Made by a program: the position numbers and the translations under genes
Shown here: piece by piece, positions 26,688-34,179 of the stretch
Position numbering within the stretch: position 1 is the stretch's first letter
How the letters are laid out: each line of letters begins with the position of its first letter
Notes under the pieces: model-generated
Seen by the model: the letters and a program-made list of their open reading frames with translations, nothing else
Database searches by the model: none
What the model was told of the DNA's origin: nothing
Origin: JBNKHH01 sp050290245
Lineage (GTDB): Bacteria > Pseudomonadota > Alphaproteobacteria > Rhodobacterales > Rhodobacteraceae
Length of the DNA stretch: 57,297 nt
Assembly: GCA_050290245.1 (NCBI GenBank)
Contig: JBNKHH010000054.1
Coordinates: 1-57,297, forward strand
Direction of reading: 5' to 3'

Positions 26688-26716
26688 GGTATAGCTTGGA
26701 TCGTTCGATTGGTCAA
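26688..26716 (-). promoter_or_regulatory. Candidate sigma70-type promoter of the GTA operon
   Basis: On the minus strand TTGACC (26711-26716) and TATACC (26688-26693) are separated by exactly 17 bp. Transcription would start near 26681, giving an 80-nt leader before g1. It lies in the only AT-rich stretch between mltG and g1. Confidence 0.6.
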
Positions 26717-26745
26717 TAGCTAAGTTATTGATAGAATTGGCAAAT

Positions 26746-26774
26746 ACCGTACGGTGGGGTTAATGTCGCCTTAA
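26746..26774. promoter_or_regulatory. Full CtrA site (TTAA-N7-TTAA) and adjacent 10-bp palindrome upstream of the GTA promoter
   Basis: TTAA-TGTCGCC-TTAA at 26760-26774 is a perfect match to the CtrA consensus TTAA-N7-TTAA. Next to it at 26746-26755 is the palindrome ACCGTACGGT. They lie about 65-95 bp upstream of the predicted GTA transcription start. CtrA is a known regulator of GTA production in Rhodobacterales. The palindrome may bind another GTA regulator. Confidence 0.65.
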
Positions 26775-26845
26775 CGCGGCCCGCCCGGACCAACAAATAA
26801 AGGGGCCCAGCGCCCCGCCCGGATGGCAAGCCATCCCGCGCACAT

Positions 26846-26870
26846 TTCATCGGCCCCGAAAATATCCCCG
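26846..26870 (-). repeat. Recurrent intergenic element, copy 4, downstream of mltG
   Basis: On the minus strand CGGGGATATTTTCGGGG / CCGATGAA, preceded by two G/C hairpins after the mltG stop. One of these, at 26880-26905, is a perfect 11-bp stem (CCTGTCCGCAG / CTGCGGACAGG) with a CCTT loop on the plus strand. It is oriented with mltG. Confidence 0.55.
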
Positions 26871-26949
26871 CCAGAGGCCCCTGTCCGCAGCCTTCTGCGG
26901 ACAGGAAATCAATCGAAAGCGGGGGGCGCCCCCGCCCGATTCCCGCGAG

Positions 26950-28128
26950 TCAGTTGCCGCCTTCGGACTGCGAGGCCGCGCGTTCGGCCTCGATCTCACG
27001 CCAGCGCGCCACGTTGGCGTTGTGCTCGTCCAGTGTCGCGGCAAACGCATGCCCGCCGGTGCCGTCAGCCACGAAGAAGATGTAATCGGACTCCGCAGGC
27101 GCAAGGGCCGCCTTGATCGAAGCCTCACCGGGGTTGGCGATCGGCGTCGGCGGCAAGCCCTCGATGATATAGGTGTTATACGGCGTCTCGCGGCGCAATT
27201 CGCTTTGCCGGATACCCCGGCCCAGAACACCCTCGCCATTGGTGATTCCATAGATCACCGTCGGGTCCGTCTGCAGCTTGATGCCCCTGCGCAACCGATT
27301 GGCGAAAACGCTGGCCACCAGCGGACGCTCGTCGGCCAAGCCGGTTTCCTTTTCGATGATCGAGGCCAGGACCAACGCCTGTTCCGGCGTCGCAACAGGC
27401 GCATCATCGGCGCGCTCCTGCCAGGCCGCCTTCAGCCGTGCCGCCTGGATCTCGGCCATGCCGGCCAGGAATTCAGCCCGATCTGCACCGGGGCGAATCT
27501 CGTACCCATCCGGCGCGAGCGTGCCCTCGGCGGGCACCTCAGCGACGTCGCCCTCGAACAAGTCCGAGGCTTTCAGCGCTTGGACCACCTGCCAGCTCGT
27601 CACGCCCTCTGCCACGATCACGCGATACCGCGTCGCAACATCGTCGCGGGCCTCGACATAGCTGGCGGGTATTTCCACACCCTCGGCGCGCGGGTCGAAC
27701 TCGCCCGTGACTTCAAACTTCTGCGTCGCCGGATCCAGCTCGCGCACCCGCACTGTCTGGCCATTGACCGAGACGCGATAGATCACCTCGGTGCCACAGG
27801 TCGACAAACCGTCGCCCGTGATCTCTTCCACGATCCACTTCATCGACGCGCCCGGCTCGACCAGGAACGACCCTGCCTTCAGGCGCGACGTCCGGTCCGA
27901 GTAATCCGACCCAAGCCGAAAAATCGCCGCACTGCTGATGGCGCCTTTGGCCTCCAGGTCCTCCGCCACGGCGGCGATGGAACCACCACGCGGCACCTGC
28001 ACGCAGATGGCCTCAGTCAGCGGACCCTCTGCCGCATATTGTTGACGCCCCCATCCGATCACACCGGCCAGAACGACCAGCAGAACGATCAGGATCGTCA
28101 GCATGTTCGAGGCGAAACTGCGCCACAT
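26950..28128 (-). CDS. mltG: Endolytic murein transglycosylase MltG
   Basis: A 392-residue MltG (YceG family): N-terminal membrane anchor (about 8-28), LysM-like region, and the catalytic domain with LASIIEKETGLADERPLVAS (Glu is the catalytic residue) and LRRGIKLQTDPTVIYG. It cuts nascent glycan strands in the periplasm and is thought to terminate their growth. Its ATG overlaps the fabF stop by one base, so it is co-translated with fabF, a common arrangement in this group. Confidence 0.95.
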   Translation of the reverse strand: MWRSFASNMLTILIVLLVVLAGVIGWGRQQYAAEGPLTEAICVQVPRGGSIAAVAEDLEAKGAISSAAIFRLGSDYSDRTSRLKAGSFLVEPGASMKWIVEEITGDGLSTCGTEVIYRVSVNGQTVRVRELDPATQKFEVTGEFDPRAEGVEIPASYVEARDDVATRYRVIVAEGVTSWQVVQALKASDLFEGDVAEVPAEGTLAPDGYEIRPGADRAEFLAGMAEIQAARLKAAWQERADDAPVATPEQALVLASIIEKETGLADERPLVASVFANRLRRGIKLQTDPTVIYGITNGEGVLGRGIRQSELRRETPYNTYIIEGLPPTPIANPGEASIKAALAPAESDYIFFVADGTGGHAFAATLDEHNANVARWREIEAERAASQSEGGN

Positions 28129-29390
28129 CAGCGGTCCATCCGGCCCATGACCAGGCTGGCGTTTGTGCCACCAAAGCCAAAGCTGTTCGACAAGGCCACC
28201 TTGATCTCGCGCTCACGCTTTGTGTTCGGCGCCAGGTCAAGTTTCGGCTCGACTGCCGGGTTGTCCAGGTTGATCGTCGGCGGAGCCACCTGGTCCCGCA
28301 GGGCCAACATGCAGAAGATCGCCTCGACGGCCCCTGCCGCCCCGAGAAGGTGACCGATCGACGACTTGGTCGATGACATCGTCGCGCCCCTGGCCGCATC
28401 GCCCATCACGCGCTCCACCGCGCCAAGTTCGATCGTGTCGGCCATGGTCGAGGTGCCGTGAGCGTTGATGTAATCGATATCCGCGCCGGTCAGACCGGCG
28501 CTGCGCAGGGCATTGCGCATGGCGCGCTCGCCGCCCTCGCCGTCCTCACTCGGTGCGGTGATGTGATAGGCATCGCCCGACAGTCCGTAACCCAGGATCT
28601 CGGCGTAAACCTTCGCGCCCCGCGCCTTGGCGTGCTCGTATTCCTCGAGGATCACGACACCGGCGCCCTCACCCATGACGAACCCGTCGCGGTCGGCATC
28701 GTAAGGACGGCTCGCCCTCTCCGGCTCGTTTCCGCGCTTGGTCGACAGGGCCTTGCAGGCATTGAATCCGGCAATGCCGATCTCGCAGATCGGGCTTTCC
28801 GCGCCACCCGCCACCATGATATCCGCATCACCCAGCATGATCAGGCGGCTTGCGTCCCCGATCGCATGGGCACCGGTCGAACAGGCGGTGACGACCGAGT
28901 GGTTCGGCCCCTTGAATCCGAAGCGGATGCTGACCTGCCCCGAGGCCAGGTTGATCAGCGCGGCGGGGATAAAGAACGGCGAGACCCGGCGTGGACCACG
29001 CTCTTTCAGGGTGATCGCCGTCTCGGCAATGGTCTGCAACCCGCCGATGCCCGATCCGATCATGACGCCGGTGCGCAGCTTTTCTTCGTCGGACAAGTCA
29101 CCTATGCCTGCATCCTTCACCGCCTGCTCGGCGGCTGCCATGCCATAAACGATGAAATCGTCGACCTTGCGCTGCTCTTTCGGCTCCATCCAGTCGTCTG
29201 GATTGAAGCTTCCGTCGCTGCCGTCGCCCCGCGGCACTTCACAGGCATAGGTCGTCGCCAGGTGACCTGCATCAAAGCGTGAAATCGTGCCTGCGGCCGA
29301 CTGCCCCGCAAGAAGGCGCTTCCAAGTTTCCTCGACCCCGCTTGCCAGGGGAGAAACCATTCCAAGTCCTGTGACAACGACTCGACGCAT
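28128..29390 (-). CDS. fabF: Beta-ketoacyl-ACP synthase II
   Basis: A 420-residue KAS II. Catalytic residues are visible: Cys in VTACSTGAHAIGDA, His in NAHGTSTMADTIELGA, His in KSSIGHLLGAAGAVEA, plus the C-terminal NSFGFGGTNASLV loop. It condenses malonyl-ACP with acyl-ACP in fatty acid elongation. ATG 29390 (GAGG seven bases upstream) is preferred over ATG 29396, which lies too close to the ribosome site. It is separated from acpP by a divergent PilZ-like gene. Confidence 0.96.
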   Translation of the reverse strand: MRRVVVTGLGMVSPLASGVEETWKRLLAGQSAAGTISRFDAGHLATTYACEVPRGDGSDGSFNPDDWMEPKEQRKVDDFIVYGMAAAEQAVKDAGIGDLSDEEKLRTGVMIGSGIGGLQTIAETAITLKERGPRRVSPFFIPAALINLASGQVSIRFGFKGPNHSVVTACSTGAHAIGDASRLIMLGDADIMVAGGAESPICEIGIAGFNACKALSTKRGNEPERASRPYDADRDGFVMGEGAGVVILEEYEHAKARGAKVYAEILGYGLSGDAYHITAPSEDGEGGERAMRNALRSAGLTGADIDYINAHGTSTMADTIELGAVERVMGDAARGATMSSTKSSIGHLLGAAGAVEAIFCMLALRDQVAPPTINLDNPAVEPKLDLAPNTKREREIKVALSNSFGFGGTNASLVMGRMDR

Positions 29391-29540
29391 GCCCATTCCT
29401 CAACTCGCTTGTTGTTTCCGAAATACATACACTCGCGTGGGGCATTCTGCAATCTGACGCAGCACCCTGCCTCTGTTAACCACTCGGAAAACCACAGTGC
29501 CTAACCTGTCTCCATCCACACCTCCGCCGATCGCACTGGA

Positions 29541-30398
29541 ATGCCCCACTCGCGCCTCTTGCCCCTCCTGGTGGCCGTCGCCGCCACCGCCCCTGCTCCG
29601 GCGCAGGCCGATCCCTGCGACGCGACCGCCATCGTGGCCAGCATCCATGACCACTACCACGCCATCGTCGCCGAAGACGCCGACACCCGTGCACGCGCCG
29701 CCGCGCGGCTGTTCGCCATCCTGCCCGAACTGAACGGCAGCGCACTCGCCCACCAGATGTCCGGCGAAACCGTTTCAGTTGACGGCGAACGAATGGCCCG
29801 CATCTTCGGCGCCGCAACCCGCTTGTCGCGCGACCTGATCACCGGCGACAACGACACGATGGTCGCCCTCGCCCCCCATATCGCCAACGTTGACTGGCTG
29901 GCCGACCGCATCGCGGACACCACCTGCTTCGACCGCTTTGCGCCTCGGCCGAAAAAGACCGCGACAGCAACAGTCGGAAGCAGTCACGGGGCTTCGAAAT
30001 CGGATGAGGATGGCAGGTTCCGGATCAGCCTTGGCGTCCTGCTCGCGATCCTTGGCGTCGCGGCATTCGGCACCCTCCTGTGGTTCTTCAGGAAATCGCG
30101 CACTTACAAGATCATACGCGCCGAACGCCTGCCGCGCCACCTGACGACCATCGCCGTCGACATCGACTTTGAAACGCCCATGCGCGGGCCCCAGTCGGCC
30201 CGGATCACCGGGCTCGACGTTTCGCTGGGGGGGATGAAACTCGCCTGGCAACAGGCGCCCCCGCGCGGCACCGAACTGACGCTCCACCTCCCCCCTGGCG
30301 AACGCAAGGCACTGGTGGTCTGGTCCAATGCTTATTACGCCGGCATCGTCTTTGAAAAACAGCTGGACGAGGACGAACTCAAGACTCTGCTCGGTTGA
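29541..30398 (+). CDS. Membrane protein with C-terminal PilZ-like domain
   Basis: A 285-residue protein with a signal peptide (about 1-23, cut near AQA-DP), an exported helical domain (about 24-140, with two cysteines CDAT and TTCFD), one membrane helix (about 160-180, LGVLLAILGVAAFGTLLWFF), and a cytoplasmic C-terminal PilZ-like domain (about 190-285). The PilZ LDVSLGGMKL motif is present, but the RxxxR motif is degenerate (RAERLPR), so cyclic-di-GMP binding is uncertain. It interrupts the fatty acid cluster on the opposite strand. It may link envelope state to c-di-GMP; function unknown. Confidence 0.72.
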   Translation: MPHSRLLPLLVAVAATAPAPAQADPCDATAIVASIHDHYHAIVAEDADTRARAAARLFAILPELNGSALAHQMSGETVSVDGERMARIFGAATRLSRDLITGDNDTMVALAPHIANVDWLADRIADTTCFDRFAPRPKKTATATVGSSHGASKSDEDGRFRISLGVLLAILGVAAFGTLLWFFRKSRTYKIIRAERLPRHLTTIAVDIDFETPMRGPQSARITGLDVSLGGMKLAWQQAPPRGTELTLHLPPGERKALVVWSNAYYAGIVFEKQLDEDELKTLLG

Positions 30399-30439
30399 TC
30401 CGCTCCCCCGCGCCGCGCCAAACGTCCGCTGCGACGGCG

Positions 30440-30474
30440 AAAAAGAAAACGGCGCCCGAACGGACGCCGTTTCG
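30440..30474 (-). terminator. Rho-independent terminator of acpP
   Basis: AAACGGCG (30447-30454) and CGCCGTTT (30465-30472) form an 8-bp stem; on the minus strand it is followed by TTTTCTTTTT. It lies 24 bp after the acpP stop. Confidence 0.8.
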
Positions 30475-30497
30475 AAAAATCCTTAGCCAGACTGGCC

Positions 30498-30731
30498 TCA
30501 GGCGGCTTCCGTGATGAATTTCACGGCATCGCCAAAGGTCTGAATGGTCTCGGCGGCATCGTCCGGAATTTCAATCCCGAATTCCTCTTCGAAAGCCATC
30601 ACAAGCTCAACGGTGTCCAGGCTGTCGGCGCCCAGGTCGTCGATGAACGAGGCGTTTTCAACAACCTTGTCTTCCTCAACGCCCAGATGCTCGACGACGA
30701 TCTTGCGAGTGCGGTCTGCGATGTCGCTCAT
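30498..30731 (-). CDS. acpP: Acyl carrier protein
   Basis: A 77-residue ACP with the phosphopantetheine attachment site Ser37 in DDLGADSLDTVELVM. It carries growing acyl chains for FabD, FabG and FabF, all encoded nearby. A terminator follows directly, so its mRNA likely ends here. The 160-bp gap to fabG probably holds its own promoter, which would fit the high level of ACP needed. Confidence 0.97.
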   Translation of the reverse strand: MSDIADRTRKIVVEHLGVEEDKVVENASFIDDLGADSLDTVELVMAFEEEFGIEIPDDAAETIQTFGDAVKFITEAA

Positions 30732-30891
30732 TTCAATTCCTCACATGTTCCTCGGGTCCGCCCCGGTCTTCTTGATCCGCCCCAAAGGACGCGAAATAAA
30801 GCCGGGTCCAGATGGCTCCCGGCAGGGATGAGCCGCCGCCTAAACCATCTTGCAACGAAAGGCAAATGGTATCGGCACCGGCCCGCACGGC

Positions 30892-31629
30892 CTACAACAT
30901 GGCCATTCCACCGTTCACATGCAATGTCGCGCCGGTGACATAACCTGCCTCGGATGAAGCAAGGTACAAAACTGCCGCGCCGATCTCGTCGGCCTCGCCC
31001 ATACGGCCCGCGGGCACCTGGGTCAGGATATTGGCTTTCTGGTCTTCTGTCAGCTTGTCGGTCATCGCCGTGGTGATGAATCCCGGCGCCACGCAGTTCA
31101 CCGTGATCCCCCGACTCGCCACCTCATAGGCCAGCGATTTTGACATGCCCACCAGCCCCGCCTTGGACGCGGCATAGTTCGCCTGGCCTGGGTTCCCCGT
31201 CGCCCCGACAATCGACGATATATTCACGATCCGTCCCCACCGTGCTTTCATCATGCCGCGCATGACGCCCCGGCACAGCAGCATGGCGCTTTTCAGGTTC
31301 ACCTGGATCACGTCATCCCACTCGGCATCAGACATGCGCATGAACAGGTTGTCGCGCGTGATTCCAGCGTTGTTTACCAGGACGTCGACCGCACCCATGG
31401 CCGCGATGGCCTGCTTTGGCAGTTCTGACACAGCGGCGCTGTCACTCAGGTTGCAGGGCAGGACATGGGCCCGCTCGCCCAACTCCGCAGCCAAAGCCTC
31501 CAGCGGCTCAACCCGCGTCCCCGAAATCGCCACCGTGGCCCCCGCCCCGTGCAAAATCCGCGCGATCGACGCGCCAATCCCGCCCGAGGCACCGGTTACC
31601 AGCGCCGACTTCCCGCTCAAATCAAACAT
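30892..31629 (-). CDS. fabG: 3-oxoacyl-ACP reductase FabG
   Basis: A 245-residue short-chain dehydrogenase with the full catalytic set: TGASGGIGASI cofactor loop, LVNNAGI, the Ser in NISSIVG, and YAASKAG. The C-terminal YVTGATLHVNGGMAM is typical of FabG. It reduces beta-ketoacyl-ACP with NADPH. ATG 31629 is used, with GGTGAGG upstream; GTG 31638 overlaps that ribosome site. It lies between fabD and acpP. Confidence 0.95.
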   Translation of the reverse strand: MFDLSGKSALVTGASGGIGASIARILHGAGATVAISGTRVEPLEALAAELGERAHVLPCNLSDSAAVSELPKQAIAAMGAVDVLVNNAGITRDNLFMRMSDAEWDDVIQVNLKSAMLLCRGVMRGMMKARWGRIVNISSIVGATGNPGQANYAASKAGLVGMSKSLAYEVASRGITVNCVAPGFITTAMTDKLTEDQKANILTQVPAGRMGEADEIGAAVLYLASSEAGYVTGATLHVNGGMAML

Positions 31630-31640
31630 CCGCCTCACCT

Positions 31641-31670
31641 TTCTTCTTGGTTCAAATATCCTGGGGGTCC
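31641..31670 (-). repeat. Recurrent intergenic element, copy 5, between fabD and fabG
   Basis: On the minus strand, after the fabD stop, GGGGGCGCTGCCCCTGG (hairpin-forming) is followed by CCCCCAGGATATTTGAACC and AAGAAG. This is the second sequence type of the element (CCAAGAAG instead of CCGATGAA). Confidence 0.5.
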
Positions 31671-31692
31671 AGGGGCAGCGCCCCCGGCCATA

Positions 31693-32631
31693 TCAGCCCC
31701 GCGACGCCGCGGCGTCTGAAGCCTCGGCCGCGGTGCCCACGGTCCGTGTCGCCGCCTCTTTGGCAATCCGGCGGATCATCCCCGACAGGGCCTTGCCCGC
31801 GCCAACCTCCCAGAATTCGTCCACGCCATGCTCGACCATCCATTCGACCGAGGTACGCCAGCGCACTCGGCCCGAGACCTGGTCGACCAGCAAGGACCGG
31901 ATCAGCGCCGCGTTATGCACACCCGCCGCCAGGACGTTGGCTACCACGGGCACCTTCGGCTCGGTGATGTCGACTTCGTCCAGCGCCTTGGCCATCTCGG
32001 CCGCCGCCGGCGTCATCAGCGCGCAATGAAACGGCGCCGACACTGGCAGCATGATGGCCCGCTTGGCACCGGCCTGCTTGGCCAGTTCTACGGCGCGCTC
32101 AACCGCCGCCTTGTTGCCCGACAAAACGTTCTGCATGGGATCGTTTTCGTTGGCCACCTGGCACACCTCGCCCTCGGTCGCCATCTGCGCGACCTTGGAC
32201 ACCGTGGCAAAGTCCAGGCCGAGGATCGCCGCCATGGCCCCTTCACCCACGGGCACGGCACTTTGCATCGCACGGCCGCGTATCCGCAACAAGCGCGCCG
32301 CATCGGCCAACCCGATCGCACCCGCAGCGCAAAGCGCGGAATATTCACCCAATGAGTGCCCCGCGACATAGGCCGCCGCCGTCACTTCGATGCCCTCGGC
32401 CTCCAGCGCCTTCATCGCCGCCATCGACGTCGCCATCAATGCGGGCTGGGCGTTTTCGGTCAAGGTCAGTTGGTCCTGCTCTCCCTCCCAGATCAGAGTC
32501 GACAGCTTCTCACCTAGCGCCTCGTCGACCTCATCGAAAACCGCCTTGGCCGCGGGATAGGCATCGGCCAGGTCCTTGCCCATGCCGATGGTCTGCGCCC
32601 CTTGTCCGGGAAATACGAATGCCAGGCTCAT
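31693..32631 (-). CDS. fabD: Malonyl-CoA:ACP transacylase
   Basis: A 312-residue FabD: FVFPGQGAQTIGMG N terminus, catalytic Ser93 in VAGHSLGEYSAL, catalytic His in PVSAPFHCALM. It loads malonyl groups on ACP. It is the first gene of the fabD-fabG-acpP...fabF set in this window. GAGGAGGGG precedes the ATG. Confidence 0.96.
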   Translation of the reverse strand: MSLAFVFPGQGAQTIGMGKDLADAYPAAKAVFDEVDEALGEKLSTLIWEGEQDQLTLTENAQPALMATSMAAMKALEAEGIEVTAAAYVAGHSLGEYSALCAAGAIGLADAARLLRIRGRAMQSAVPVGEGAMAAILGLDFATVSKVAQMATEGEVCQVANENDPMQNVLSGNKAAVERAVELAKQAGAKRAIMLPVSAPFHCALMTPAAAEMAKALDEVDITEPKVPVVANVLAAGVHNAALIRSLLVDQVSGRVRWRTSVEWMVEHGVDEFWEVGAGKALSGMIRRIAKEAATRTVGTAAEASDAAASRG

Positions 32632-32742
32632 GGCCCCTCCTCACCGCTCTTGTTTTCTTGGTCCTATCCCGCCCAAGCGTTTCGGGCAAGGCAAAGGGAT
32701 GAACCTTTGGTCGACCTTCGTAATCCTGCGCTGGCTACCCCG

Positions 32743-33732
32743 TCAGGCGCGCACGTCCACCACGACGCGGCCCTTGACCTGCCCCTTCAGGATGTCCGCG
32801 CCCAGCTTCGGCAGATCGGCCAGCGTGGCCGGATGAACCATCGGCTCCAGCTTCTCCATCGGCAATTCGCGCGCGATCCTTTCCCAGGCAACCTGTCTGT
32901 TTTCAAAGGGTTGCATCACGCTGTCGATCCCCAGAAGGTTCACGCCCCGCAAGAGGAACGGGACCACCGTCGCCGGAAGCCCGGCACCGCCGGCAAGCCC
33001 CACGGCTGCCACCGACGCACCGTATTTCATCTGCCCCAGAACCCGTGCCAGCATTGCGCCGCCAACGGCATCGACGCAGCCCGCCCAGGTCTCGGCTTCC
33101 AGCGGCCGCTTCACTGTCTCCGCCAGTTCCTCGCGGGCCACGACCCGGCTTGCGCCCAATCCTTTCAGATAGCCTTCCGTCTCCGGCCGCCCCGTCACAG
33201 CCGCCACCTCGTATCCAAGGCCCGACAGGATCGCCGTCGCGACCGAGCCGACTCCGCCCGCCGCTCCTGTCACTAAAACCTCGCCTTTCTCAGGGGTTAG
33301 GCCATGATCCTCAAGCGCCATTACCGCCAGCATCGCGGTGAACCCGGCGGTTCCGACCGCCATTGCGTGGCGCGTCGAAACCCCCTCCGGCAGCGGCACC
33401 AACCAGTCCGCCTTGACCCGCGCCTTTTCGGCATAGCCGCCCCAATGGACCTCGCCGACGCGCCAGCCGGTCAAGACCACCCGGTCGCCAGGCGCATAGC
33501 GCGCATCAGTCGACTCCTCGACCACGCCCGCGAAATCGATGCCCGGCACATGCGGATAGGTCCGTACCAGGCCACCACCCGGTCCGATGCACAGTCCATC
33601 CTTGTAGTTGACCGTCGAATATTCGACCGCGACCGTCACATCGCCTTCGGGCAGACTCGCCTCGTCCAGCTCCTGCACAGAGGCGCTGGTTACGCCCTCT
33701 CCGTCCTTTTCAACCACCAAAGCCCTGAACAT
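32743..33732 (-). CDS. acuI: Acryloyl-CoA reductase / MDR-family quinone oxidoreductase (AcuI-like)
   Basis: A 329-residue zinc-independent medium-chain dehydrogenase of the YhdH/AcuI type: YSTVNYKDGLCIG (about 39-51), PHVPGIDFAGVV (about 62-73), nucleotide loop VTGAAGGVGSVATAILSGLGY (about 150-170), and FLLRGVNLLGIDS near the C terminus. AcuI reduces acryloyl-CoA to propionyl-CoA and detoxifies acrylate from DMSP breakdown in Rhodobacterales. No dmd or ddd genes are in the window, so a general role is also possible. ATG 33732 has GGGAGGG upstream; the long open frame further upstream covers the tmRNA gene and is not coding. Confidence 0.85.
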   Translation of the reverse strand: MFRALVVEKDGEGVTSASVQELDEASLPEGDVTVAVEYSTVNYKDGLCIGPGGGLVRTYPHVPGIDFAGVVEESTDARYAPGDRVVLTGWRVGEVHWGGYAEKARVKADWLVPLPEGVSTRHAMAVGTAGFTAMLAVMALEDHGLTPEKGEVLVTGAAGGVGSVATAILSGLGYEVAAVTGRPETEGYLKGLGASRVVAREELAETVKRPLEAETWAGCVDAVGGAMLARVLGQMKYGASVAAVGLAGGAGLPATVVPFLLRGVNLLGIDSVMQPFENRQVAWERIARELPMEKLEPMVHPATLADLPKLGADILKGQVKGRVVVDVRA

Positions 33733-33804
33733 CGTCGCGCCCTCCCGCTTTTTTGCACAAAATACGCAAGGCCGACCGTCAGGACCTGTCGGTCCGCGAC
33801 TCTC

Positions 33805-33833
33805 TTCCCAAACGTTTCCATACCCCCTATATA
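33805..33833 (+). promoter_or_regulatory. Candidate tmRNA promoter
   Basis: TTCCCA (33805-33810), 17-bp spacer, TATATA (33828-33833). Transcription would start near 33840, at the beginning of the tmRNA acceptor piece. Confidence 0.5.
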
Positions 33834-33839
33834 TCCCCT

Positions 33840-34155
33840 GTTCCGGCAACGGAACTATGGACATAAACGCGCTCGTAATAAGCGGATCGGACCCGGGGGC
33901 GGTACCCGGCGGCTCCACCAAATATCCCTGTATTGGGGGACCTTGGGGCCGAAACAGGATCGACGGACGTCTAAAGGGGTTTGCTTTGTCTCGGTGAGGT
34001 ACCACCGTTATCGGTCCATAACGCATAGTTGCCAATACCAACCGTGCTCCGGTCGCGCTCGCTGCTTAAGCAGTGCGCAAGATCGAAACTTAAGCCCTTG
34101 CGCCTAGCCGCGTAAGGCGGGGTTCGCAGGCACCTGGCAACAGAAGCCTGCACTT
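33840..34155 (+). ncRNA. ssrA: tmRNA, circularly permuted two-piece alphaproteobacterial form
   Basis: The acceptor piece comes first and ends in GGCTCCACCA (CCA at 33918-33920), with a T-arm-like stem CCGGG/CCCGG just before it. After a 24-nt linker the coding piece begins GGGGCCGAAACAGG at 33945. CGGCTCC (33911-33917 with the preceding C) and GGGGCCG pair over seven positions with a G-U at the third pair, the alanine identity mark. The resume codon is GCC 34031 after CATAGTT; the tag reads ANTNRAPVALAA and stops at TAA 34067-34069. A hairpin GCAGGC/GCCTGC lies near the 3' end. The precursor must be cut into two chains. End points are approximate. Confidence 0.93.
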
Positions 34156-34179
34156 ACTTCTCCCTCGGATCGTGGCGAC

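Noticed and set aside
33782..33795. GGACC-TGTC-GGTCC hairpin as terminator
   Set aside because: Five-bp stem with no T-run on either strand.
33733..34041. N-terminal extension of acuI by about 100 codons
   Set aside because: It runs over the tmRNA gene; the family length and a good ribosome site place the start at 33732.
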